From NCBI GenBank assembly GCA_029718625.1, contig CM056391.1, positions 27,630,281 to 27,694,280 on the forward strand: 64,000 nucleotides of DNA, written 5' to 3'. A program made the translations under genes and the position numbers. The DNA comes from Synaphobranchus kaupii (lineage: Eukaryota > Chordata > Actinopteri > Anguilliformes > Synaphobranchidae). The notes below the pieces were generated by a model. It searched no databases. It was not told the origin of the DNA and saw nothing but the letters and a program-made list of their open reading frames with translations. How positions within the stretch are numbered: the stretch's first letter is position 1; each line of letters opens with the position of its first letter. Below are positions 34,763 through 44,199 of the stretch, piece after piece.

Positions 34763-34831
34763 ATAGTGTCTTGACGACGCCAAAAAGGAAACCAAAAACA
34801 TTGAAAAGCAAAGGCGCAAATAACCATGACA
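34763..34831 (-). repeat. Remnant of the gypsy 5' LTR (69 of about 709 bp)
   Basis: This matches 30,587-30,656, the outer end of the 3' LTR, with a few substitutions and one deletion. The rest of the 5' LTR and the leader were deleted, joining LTR directly to gag. The TSD next to it (ttctg) shows the outer border is original. Confidence 0.88.
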
Positions 34832-34836
34832 TTCTG

Positions 34837-35859
34837 GTATTAACTCAATTTTGACCGGATAGCGATTTTGTTACGTTTTTTGCCTCTCCTGTGAAATGGT
34901 AGTTTGCAAGACATGTATCTCAACCTTGCACCGGGTCACATATTATGTTTATGCAGTGGATCTAATTAAATGACGGAAATTGGCCAATGGTGTGCATGAA
35001 GGCATCAGAAATGATGCGTTGTGTATGAAGTGCCCAGAGCAAGTTCTGTCAGGAAACTCATGTTCTCATACTCAACCAATTATATGCACACATCACTAAT
35101 GGAGCACCCCTTTTAAAAGGAAGAGTCCGACCTTTCCCGTGGTGCATTTGCGTGTGCTTGTTTGTTTTGCTGCTGCTTGCTTCAAAAAATGTAGCTTCTC
35201 ACCCTCAACCACCCCAACTTCCACCTGTTATTTGGATCTGCTTTTAAGTACTGGGGGTTTTGGTGTATCTCCTGTTTAGTAGGGGAGATGTGTCATGCTC
35301 CCTGCTTGATAGGTAGTTCACGCTGGTGCGTACACTAGAAGTACATAGAGCAGATCCATTCAGCGACAAACCAAAATAATTGTATATTCATTCATATATT
35401 CAATATGTTAGTTGTCCGGATAGAAATGGAAATAGCCCAATTTACAGGCACCTTAAAAAAACTAAATTGAAATGTATCTAAATCAGTTTTATCTAATTGT
35501 GGGTTCAAGCTACAATATTGGCCATCATGTGAGGACCAACATGATTTCTGTGTTCTCTGAGCTGTTGATTGACTTGAGAGGGGAGAAATGTACCTAATGA
35601 TGCACTGAGTTGCTCTTAGAGCAATCTGGAGCACTTGTTAGGTTACAGCAGTTTTTTAATGTATTGTTAGTTAGGAAGGTTTAGGGAAACACCTAGGATA
35701 TTGAAAATGATGATCTTAGTGCTAAGATTGTTTTGGGCCCAGATCTCTTAGAAAATGTACCATTACTGCTCTGTCTTCACTTCAGCACTTGCTGTGGATC
35801 AAAGGCCAGGTGCCTCTCTGATTTGTGTTATCGGTAGCTAAGCTAGCTGCTGCTCCTCC
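34837..35859. other. Gene-free stretch between gypsy and L2 elements
   Basis: Unassigned sequence. 'gtatctcctgtttagtagggg' and nearby text (35,260-35,330) feel repeat-derived, but I cannot name the family. No gene. Confidence 0.35.
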
Positions 35860-38800
35860 GTTGCTGATATGATGTTCCTTAAATATTCAACACTGGAACT
35901 CCGGAACGTCAGCTGTTTCATCATTCCAAACTGCCTTGCTGTCATTAAATCCCTCCAACTCCTGCGTCGCCCCCACTATGTGCACAGGGGCTCCCGATAT
36001 AAGTTTGTTTACTCGGACAGCGCTATTCCTTCTGTTCTCTCCGACCAGCGCTCCGTTGCACTGCGATGACGTCATCACAACAAACCACCCGTGCGCGCCG
36101 TCACTCTGAGGCCACTAGTCTGTGTTGACAGTGTAGTTCCTCTCACACCGCCTGCATCAGCATCCATAAACAAGGCTGCAACGTTCATGCTATTGAATAC
36201 TCGTTCCCTAAACAAAATCATTACTTATACATGACATCATTACAGACAGTAAAATTGACTTCTTATGTTTAACTGAGACATGGCAAAATCAGCAGGTCTT
36301 TTTGGCACTCAATCAAGCCACTCCTCCGGGCTATGTGTACATCCAGAAGCCTCGCTCGATTGGCCGGGGTGGTGGGCTGGCTGTTATACATCGAGCTGAC
36401 ATAGTGGTGAAAGAACTTCCAGTGCCTAATGTCACCTCATTTGAGTGTGTTTTTCTCACACTGGCTGGGCCTTCACATCTCCAAGTGATCCTTGTCTATC
36501 GCCCCCCAAAAGCTTCCACTTCCTTCCTGTCTGAGCTATCTGAGCTATCTGAGCTACTCACCTCTTTCTGCTCCATGTCTCCTTCTACGCTCATGTTAGG
36601 TGACTTCAATATCCACGTGGACAACAGCAGCTGCACATTCGCTGCTGAAGTCCTGTCGCTCCTGGACTGCTTCAATATCATTCAACACGTTAAAGGTCCC
36701 ACCCACACCAAAGGTCACACACTGGATTTAGTGTGCTCCACTGGCACAACTCCAACCCACCTGCAGTGCCTTGACCTAGCTGTGTCTGACTATCATGCCA
36801 TCCACTTCTCCGTTCCTGTCCCCCTGCCTCGGCAGCACATTCAACGTACCATCACATTCAGGAATATCAAGACTGTGAGTGCACCAGCCCTGTCTAACAT
36901 CATTGAGACCCATTTGGCCTCAGTTCCCCATGACACCACGGTGGATGGTCTGGTAGCCCACTATAATTCAGCCTTATCCCTCAGCCTTGACTTTCTTGCC
37001 CCCCTCAAAACCCGGACTATCTCCTTCTCTCATCCTGCCCCTTGGTTCACTACTGAATTCCGCTCCATGAAGGCCACCGGCCGCCAACTAGAGAGGCTCT
37101 CTAAAAAATCTGGCCTCATTGTTCACCACGAGGCCTTCAAAGACCATGTGAGGACCTATAAAGAAGCTCTCTCCAAAGCTAGGACCCAATACTACTCCAC
37201 TCTTATTGGCGACCAGCAAAATCACCCCAGAATGCTGTTCTCCACCATCAACCGGCTAATCCACCCCATTGATGCCCCCCACCCCTCTGATGCCCTCAAC
37301 CTCTCCTCCAAGTTCCTGGACTTCTTCCAGGCCAAAGTGGATTCCATCTACCAACAGCTACTGCAGCCTGCCAGCCCTCCCCTCTACATACACGTCACCC
37401 ACAGGATGTGCCTCCCCTCCTTTTCCCCTGTGGATGCTCCCCAGGTCGTTGAGCTGGTCACCAAAGCCAAGGCCTCCACCTGTCCTTTGGACTCCATGCC
37501 CACTACCTTGGTCAAGGTATGCCTACCTACCCTGTGCCCCATCATGGTTGACATCATCAACACCTCCCTGGAATCTGGCATAGTACCCTCCAGCTTCAAA
37601 ATGGCCACTGTCACCCCCATTCTCAAGAAGCCAGGCCTAGACCCGGGTGACCTCAACAATTACCGACCAATCTCCAACCTTCCTTTCCTCAATAAAATCC
37701 TGGAAAGAGCAGTTGCCGCCCAAGTTCTTCAGCACATGTCAAACCATGAGCTCCATGAACCCTTCCAATCTGGCTTCAGAGCACACCACAGCACGGAGAC
37801 TGCCCTCATAAAAATCACTAATGACCTCCTCATCGCCGCTGATTCCAGTCTCATCAGTATTCCCATTCTCCTGGACCTCTCTGCAGCTTTCGATACAGTC
37901 TCCCACACCATCCTCCTCAACCGTCTCTCTGAATACGTTGGCCTCACCGGTGTAGCTCTCTCCTGGTTCCAGTCATACCTCTCCAATAGGAAACAGTTTG
38001 TGACCATCGGAGACTCCAGTTCCACCCCAGCCCCAGTCAACCAAGGCATGCCCCAGGGCTCTGTGCTTGGACCCCTCCTTTTCACCATCTACATGCTCCC
38101 CCTTGGTCAGATCATCCGCCACCACGGTGTCAGTTTCCACTGCTATGCTGACGACACACAGTTGTATCTCAATACCAAACCATCTGCTCAGCTCCCCCCA
38201 CAGTCACTTGTTAACTGCCTGCATAAAATAAGATCCTGGTTGTCATCCAATCTGCTCAAAATAAACAGCAATAAAACAGAACTCATGGTTGTGGCTCCCA
38301 AGGCACTGCTCCGGAAAGTTGGTGATCTCCTCCTAGATGTGGATGGCTGCTCCATCCCTCCATCCCCGGAAGTCCGCAACCTGGGTGTCATTTTGGATTC
38401 CACCCTCTCATTTAAATCTCATATCAAATCCATCACTAAATATGCTTTTTATCATCTCAAAAACATCTCCAGACTTCGGCCTTCTCTCTCTGACTGTGGC
38501 AGAGACCCTCATCCACTGCTTTATCACCTCTAGTCTGGATTATTGCAATAGTGTTCTGTTCGGGGTACCCAGCAAACCCTGGACAGGCTCCAGTACATCC
38601 AGAACTCAGCTGCCAGGGTCTTAACCCGCACCAAGCCCTGGCAGCACATCACCCCCACCCTTATCCACCTTCACTGGCTCCCGGTTAAGTCCCGCATCAT
38701 CTACAAAATACTCCCCCTCGCCTACAAATCCCTTCATGCCCTTGCCCCCCAGTACCTTTCAGACCTCCTTCACCCCTACACCCCCTCTCGGAATGTCCTC

Positions 38801-39125
38801 GGACACGGGTCTGCTTTCCATCCCCCATACCAGCCTCCGGACTTTTGGGGACAGAGCATTTAGTGCTGCTGCCCCCACCCTCTGGAACTATCTCCCAGCA
38901 GAGATCCTGCTGCTTCCTTGGACATTTTTAAAAAAGCACTCAAAACCTACCTGCTCACTATGGCCTATGGCCTTTAGCTGTTCTGTCATCCCCAGCCACC
39001 TTTACTTTACTTATTTTCTCTTTTCTGTTTTTCCTATTTAATTGTTTGTTTGATTCACTCTGTAAAGCGTCATTGGGTCCCTGGAAAGGCGCTATATAAA
39101 TATAAGTTATTATTATTATTATTAA
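35860..39125 (+). mobile_element. L2-clade LINE, nearly complete
   Basis: Runs from a 5' region around 35,860 through an endonuclease-RT ORF to a 3' end with 'ctggaaaggcgctatataaa' followed by a TTA repeat (39,106-39,123). This is the usual 3' signature of fish L2/CR1-type elements. The 5' border is approximate. A chimeric or short ORF1 was not identified in 35,860-36,180. The tail (TTA)n differs from the TGTAA tail of the SINEs in this window, so this LINE is not their partner. Confidence 0.85.
36187..38990 (+). pseudogene. L2 LINE endonuclease-reverse transcriptase, frameshifted at both ends
   Basis: A 743-codon open stretch (36,302-38,533, without an ATG at its start) continues upstream in frame to about 36,225 (IDFLCLTETW). 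The endonuclease N-terminus (LLNTRSLNK, about 36,190) is in another frame. It has LMLGDFNIHVD (residues 98-107) but SDYH at 162-165, where SDH is expected, so the catalytic His is Tyr. Reverse transcriptase motifs are strong: NYRPISNLPFLNKILE, LDLSAAFDTV (524-533), GMPQGSVLGPLLF and CYADD (614-618). A frameshift near 38,490 moves AETLIHCFITSSLDYCNS into another frame. The C-terminal LHWLPVKSRIIYK block (about 38,672) and LRTFGDRAFSAAAPTLWN (about 38,835) follow in yet other frames. An ancient but well-kept copy. Confidence 0.9.
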
Positions 39126-39204
39126 AATACAATAAACCATTGCATAAATCATATACATAAACCATCAGCACATCACTACTATATATGGGACTATAGAGGT
39201 GAAA
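39126..39204. other. Short spacer
   Basis: AT-rich sequence between the L2 tail and a SINE fragment. Confidence 0.5.
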
Positions 39205-39350
39205 AACCTGGGCTTGTAACTCAGAGCTTTGTCTGTGCAAAATCCATGGCCGGCCCACTGCTGTTGAACAAGGTACTTAATCTGAATGGGTTTGAATTCA
39301 ATTATGAAGCAGTATAAATCACTCTGGATAAGGGCATCTTCACTGCAAAT
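39205..39350 (+). mobile_element. Worn tRNA-derived SINE fragment
   Basis: It contains 'acaaggtacttaatctgaat', 'tataaatcactctggataag' and 'ggcatct', the body and tail of the SINE seen at 40,045. The stem of its 3' hairpin is broken and the head is barely recognisable, so it is older. Confidence 0.65.
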
Positions 39351-40044
39351 AAATATACATGTTAAAGGGTAACAAAACACGCTGGTTTAGCTAGACCCCG
39401 CCCACTTTTGAAATTCGAAAAAATGACGAAATCTGGGTGTGAAAACCACTGAACTATATAGAAAACTAGAAACAACAAGCTGGATCTCTCCCATTCATTC
39501 TGTTGAAGCCAGCATTCCCAAAATCCTCTTTGCCAAATCCCCGCCCTCTCCGGGCCAGTTTCCACCATTTACTTAAGGCTTGTGGGTAGCCTCTGCAGCT
39601 CACTTCGATGGTAGAGTAGCCTAAAGAAACGTAACGTTATGGTATAATCTTTTTTTAGAACCTAGCAAGCTACATTCATAATATAAGTAATACGTGATTA
39701 GCAAATGTGTGTAATTGCATGTGTCTTGGTGAATGAAGGCTATTTTGAATAAATAATCTGCCCTGATTTAGTAATTCATCATTCCAGAAAGATTTTAAAC
39801 ATTACTATTTGACAAATATTTTACAAGGACATCTTAAAGCCCACTCGATAACTTTGGTTACTAATCGCCGAAAATTACGTGTATGGCAACTATAACGTGG
39901 CAACTAACGTTAGTTTGGTGGTTCAGCTGGGCAATGAAAATGCAAACAATAAGCCAAGTTGTTTTTGTCCTAACATAAGGAGAAAAACAGTTAAATTTGT
40001 GTTGTATACAACACTTTGTTTTTCAAAGTGTTTTATACGACAGC

Positions 40045-40253
40045 TACTGCAGTGTAGTATAATGGGTAGGGAACTGGGCTTGAGCCGGTTCAATTCCCAG
40101 GTAGGACACTGCCGTTGTACCCTTAAGCAAGGTACTTAACCTGAATTGCTTCTTCATATCCAGCTGTATAAATGGATAGTATGTAAAAAATAAAAAGAAT
40201 TGTGTAAGTCGCTCTGGATAAGAGCATCTGCTAAATGCCTGTAATGTAATGTA
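40045..40253 (+). mobile_element. tRNA-derived SINE with L2-type tail (UnaSINE1-like)
   Basis: The head has an A-box-like 'tataatgggtagg' and a B box 'ggttcaattcc' (40,087-40,097) forming an internal RNA polymerase III promoter. The body reads 'gtacccttaagcaaggtact'. The tail has 'gctctggataagagc' (40,211-40,225), a 5-bp stem with GGATA loop, then 'atctgctaaatgcctgtaat' and a TGTAA-type repeat. This tail type is bound by L2-family reverse transcriptase (shown for eel UnaL2). It is inserted within the TTAA-flanked element. Target duplication is uncertain. Confidence 0.85.
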
Positions 40254-41552
40254 TACAGCAAACGACTAATAGGTACAGCATGAAAATTACAACTAGCCTA
40301 TGCCCATATTAGCGACTTAGTCACTTGTAGCCTATGCGGGTAACGTTATGCAGTGCTAACTAGTCAGAGCTATGACAACCTACTGGATTGTCCAAGAGGC
40401 TTTTGTATTAGTATAACAACATTAGTGAAAAATGAAGCACCTGAAATCTACTCTCCAAAACTGTAATGTTAGATAACGTTACTACAGATTATTATCTCTT
40501 CAACTGTAACGTTAAATCAGTTGATTACCGTGTAATTTACACATAACCTCCTTGGTTTATCACGTCCCTGACCGACGATTATTTGCAGTTAGTTAGCTAG
40601 TTATTTTATCTAGCTAGCTTGTAGCTAATGTTAGGCTACCTATCGAAACGATTTAAAACCATTAAAGACGCTTTCTGACACAGCAGGGGGTATACCTAAG
40701 CAGGATTTCTTAACTGGATACCACTACTGCACTGAGAAAAACCATCCCAATTCTGGAATACAGACTGAAGTAAAAAGAGCTTTTTAGTATGTAGTTAGCT
40801 ATCCAGCTAAGTAATCCCACTTTACAGGACTTGATGTTAGGTATGTTATTGAACATCCAGTCTGAGTTGTAGCCCACCACCAATACGGACGTTTCTGAAA
40901 ATAGTTTTCATCCTGGCTGACTGGAGAAAAGACTGTTGTGTTTTATGTGCTTCCCGGCATCCGTAGTCTTGCGTACTGCTCAGACCATACTGTATGAAAA
41001 TATGGACAAAGCCACTGTGACGTCACCCATTGCCTTTCCACGGCCTCGTAAAAACTGAATTGAGGTACCGGATGTCTTTTTCGCCGCCCGTTTGTACAAA
41101 CTGCGTCTGATCCGTGGAGCCGAAGAGGACTCAACCTGCCCCTCTGATTGGACCTGAACAAATGTTAATACCCTGTCCAAACGACACAATATTTTAAGAA
41201 ATCAGCGCATGCAGAGGCATTAGACGAAGGAAATGCACCTAATGCAATTACATTTTTTTGTGGGAAAAATTTATTGACTGAGTATTTTGACCACATTGCT
41301 GCCATTGACTTACATGGTGAAAGACCTATACTGGAGCCAATCGCAGTGGCGCTAGTGAGCAACGGCACAATTGCTGCTCCCAGCCAAACCAGGAAGTGAG
41401 CTTCAAAACGAAAGCCCAGTCTTGGCCCCTTGGCTCAGACAGAGCGGCAATGGATGCTGGTCAATCCCTGGAATTAAAAAAAATCATTTCCAGAGATTGT
41501 GATATAATACATGGTCCTCATTATCTCAAATGAAATCTACTATTATAATTAT

Positions 41553-42240
41553 AAGGCCATGTAAAAAAAAAAAAAGTTGTTGATCGTCCCCCGCCCGACA
41601 TCCGAAAAAGGCCCCGACGAATTTTTATTTTTTCGTGACGATGGCCAGAAGTTGCAGAAAACACGGGGAAATCCTATTTCTAAGCCATTTGGATAGAAAA
41701 TCGTACTCACACCGCACTAGGAGATCCTATCCGATCCACTAGGCCTAGCCCTCTATCGACCACCACGCAAAATTGTTAAGAGCGCATGTGCAGCATGAAT
41801 TTCAAAACAAAGCCTATCCATGACAGGGCATGCTTATAATTATATTGACCTAGGCTATTAAATGTTTTATGATTGCTTGAACTTCGGTCTATACAGTATT
41901 TTATTGTTGTAAAAAAGGTTTTGTAGCCAGATCTGGTCTATGGTGTAGTACAAGCATAAAACCAATAACATACAATCAATCAAGGAACATTTATTGACCA
42001 AAAATACATGAAACATTACAATTAATATGAGCAAAACTGATGTTGACAGGCTACAATTAAACAGAAGCAATTTGGTCGAGAGACGCAATGTTCTATATAT
42101 TCTGTCCTCTTTATTTCTCTCTACGGTCCGCTGTACCTGGTGCTTAAATAAAAAAATAATAAAAATAAAAACCGCCCTCCCTACGAATAAAAAAAAAAAA
42201 AAAAGGACGATCAACAACTTATTTTTTTTACATGGCCTAA
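41553..42240. mobile_element. 682-bp Harbinger-type MITE with TAA target duplication
   Basis: The element 41,556-42,237 starts 'ggccatgtaaaaaaa' then 'gttgttgatcgtcc' and ends with the inverse: 'ggacgatcaacaactt' then 'ttttacatggcc'. TAA flanks both sides (41,553-41,555 and 42,238-42,240). A 3-bp TWA duplication and ends starting GG fit PIF/Harbinger. No transposase is present. It lies inside the larger TTAA-flanked element, so it inserted later or was carried along. Confidence 0.78.
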
Positions 42241-43215
42241 TTTATGAGACTCTAACATCGTTAAAAAGTATGCTAATTACGACAAGACAGCGCTTCGGAT
42301 TTTGCTGGCAGTCTATGGGTGAAGATGATTTTTTCACTAGTAGCCAAAAGCCCATTCTGCTCTGGACAGCACTCACAGTGGCTGCTTTGTTCCACTCTCT
42401 CTCGCTACCTCTCACTCACACACACACAAACAAACACGCTATATCTCCAGCTACTGCCGAGCCCCAAGAAGCTAGCCACTGCTGAGGTAGAAGCAATGGC
42501 AGAGAATGCGGCACGCATAGCCTCGTTTGGGCTTATAATGATGCGGCCAGTAAACAACAAATCACAAATAGTTACCCATGCCATTTATTTTTTAATAAAC
42601 TATATATTTATTTTTTAAAAATAAACTAGCTAGCTAGTTGCTAAGCTAGACTGAAAAACGAACTATAATATATACGGCAATGTTAACTTCTACCTTAGAG
42701 ACGGATTTATGGCTCGCAGTAAAAAAAAAGATTAGGCTACGCATTGCACATAAACACCATGCGCTTTGCTAACTCCATGATAATGTAACTATGGCTAGCT
42801 ATATAGTTACCTCGCCACGTATTGCATTTGCATTATCTGAAAAACAATGACAAAAGTTTATCGTAGCCAAAGTTAGCCTACTATTTGCAGCATACCTACG
42901 AGGCGAAGTAGCTGTCTGCCGTAGGCTACAGTAACGTTAGTCACTGAGGAAAATAAAGTAGGTAGGCTACATTCGTTTACTTTATTAATCCACTTTATTT
43001 ATTCCACTTATTTTCTAGAACGTCTTGGACTCTGAATTGACCGGTCATGTTTGCCATTCCCAGGTTGCGTAGTACTAGCTGGCCAGGCAGGCAGCGCATT
43101 AATTTAGAACTGTGATTAAACTTGTGACCCGGATGACTGACCGGTTATACAGAATAACGACCAGTCATTGACCAATCAGAATCGACTATTCACCCATACC
43201 ATGGTATAACTATAT

Positions 43216-43254
43216 CGCTCGCTCGCTCGCTCGCTCGCTCTCTCTCTCTCTCTC
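43216..43254. repeat. Compound (GCTC)n(TC)n microsatellite
   Basis: About six GCTC units followed by about seven TC units. Confidence 0.9.
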
Positions 43255-43614
43255 CCATCTCCGCATCCACGGCACACAGATCAACCACTGAGATTCGCGT
43301 TTATAGCTGGGGCGTAGTCCGCCCTCACTACAAAACTTCAGGTTGTAGCTGTACAGATTTCAATTTTGTCACCGGGAGGAATACGCCAGCTGGAGGAAAT
43401 CTCTGGCTAATGACAGACTGGATGTGCAGTACCTAACGTTTTACCACTAGAGACACTTTTGAGCCAGATTCTTTGGGTTTACGCTGTTTTGCGCTGACTA
43501 CAGTAAAATCTTAAGATTTGGACCAGGATCAATCAGTAACACTTAGTAAGTGTAAAACCAATTGTATCAGTTCTCATCTAAAATAAATGGTTTTAGTGCT
43601 TTGTTACCCTTTAA

Positions 43615-44084
43615 TAATAATCTGCACAAATTAAATAATTGAAGCTGGCTGGGCAAGTTGAAATTTCTGTGCATTTAAGAGGACAGCCAACGTTTTACTC
43701 TCCAGTAGAGCAATGTACAAACTTCTGTTGTGTCTTGATGCGGATACTACTTTGTCAGAGTTCGCTGCATTGACAGAGGTTGAACACAACACCTTAAAAA
43801 TGAACACTTTCAGAATATCCTTTGACTCTCAGGCCTCTACAATTTGAGAGGGAGGAAGCACTTTTTATACTTTTAGAGAGGGAGTATTGGAGAGTGTCAT
43901 ATGGTGGACACTAATTGTTAGGTTTCAGGTCAAGTAGAAGATGCAACCCTGCTCCTCCCCAACTGCTCTGTGAATGCCTGTAACTTTTGATCCTGACATC
44001 TTAGAGGAATATCACTCAGCTCTGACATTCTTCCCATGTTGCTCCAGGAAGTAATGGATTGTAAAAAAGATGACAGGATAAGAT
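43615..44084. other. Gene-free stretch, nothing recognised
   Basis: Unique sequence leading into a CA microsatellite. No gene. Confidence 0.4.
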
Positions 44085-44116
44085 CACACACACACACACA
44101 CACGCCACGCACACGC

Positions 44117-44152
<36 letters not shown>

Positions 44153-44165
44153 GCACATGCACGCA

Positions 44166-44197
<32 letters not shown>
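44085..44197. repeat. (CA)n microsatellite with CG-containing interruptions
   Basis: About 113 bp of CACA/CACG array. It is the longest CA array in the window. Frames through it are artefacts. Confidence 0.95.

Positions 44198-44199
<2 letters not shown>

Larger units (their letters stand above)
29943..34836 (-). mobile_element. Ty3/gypsy chromovirus-type LTR retrotransposon with 5-bp target duplication
   Basis: The element is 29,948-34,831 on the minus strand, bracketed by the pentamer ttctg at 29,943-29,947 and 34,832-34,836. In transcription order it has a 69-bp remnant of the 5' LTR, a truncated gag with a zinc knuckle, protease, reverse transcriptase, RNase H, integrase and a chromodomain stub, a polypurine tract, then a full 709-bp 3' LTR. 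Most of the 5' LTR, the primer-binding site and the gag start are missing, so this copy cannot be transcribed or copied normally. Pol order (RT-RH-IN, then chromodomain) places it among fish chromoviruses of the sushi-ichi type (inference). No envelope gene. Confidence 0.93.
39362..43614. mobile_element. 4.2-kb TTAA-flanked element with 15-bp inverted ends, no transposase recognised
   Basis: TTAA at 39,362-39,365 and 43,611-43,614 bracket 'agggtaacaaaacac' on the left and 'gtgctttgttaccct' on the right (14 of 15 bases inverted-match). The internal 4,245 bp include a SINE (about 40,045-40,253), a Harbinger-type MITE (41,556-42,237) and a GCTC/TC microsatellite, but no frame longer than about 150 codons and none resembling a transposase. 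Internal text alternates AT-rich and GC-balanced parts (40,930-41,165 has many CpGs). It could be a large non-autonomous Kolobok/piggyBac-like element, or two related ends enclosing host DNA. Confidence 0.6.

Noticed and set aside
29948..34831. Endogenous retrovirus with envelope
   Set aside because: Integrase is followed by a chromodomain stub, the polypurine tract and the LTR, with no room for an envelope gene; gag has a single CCHC knuckle and gypsy-type pol order.
40050..40110. A genuine tRNA gene
   Set aside because: A and B boxes are present, but the sequence does not fold as a full cloverleaf and continues into a SINE body and L2-type tail.
41867..42217. 116-codon minus-strand frame in the Harbinger-type MITE as a membrane protein
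   Set aside because: The hydrophobic run comes from poly-A/T sequence read as FFFFLF; no recognisable domain.
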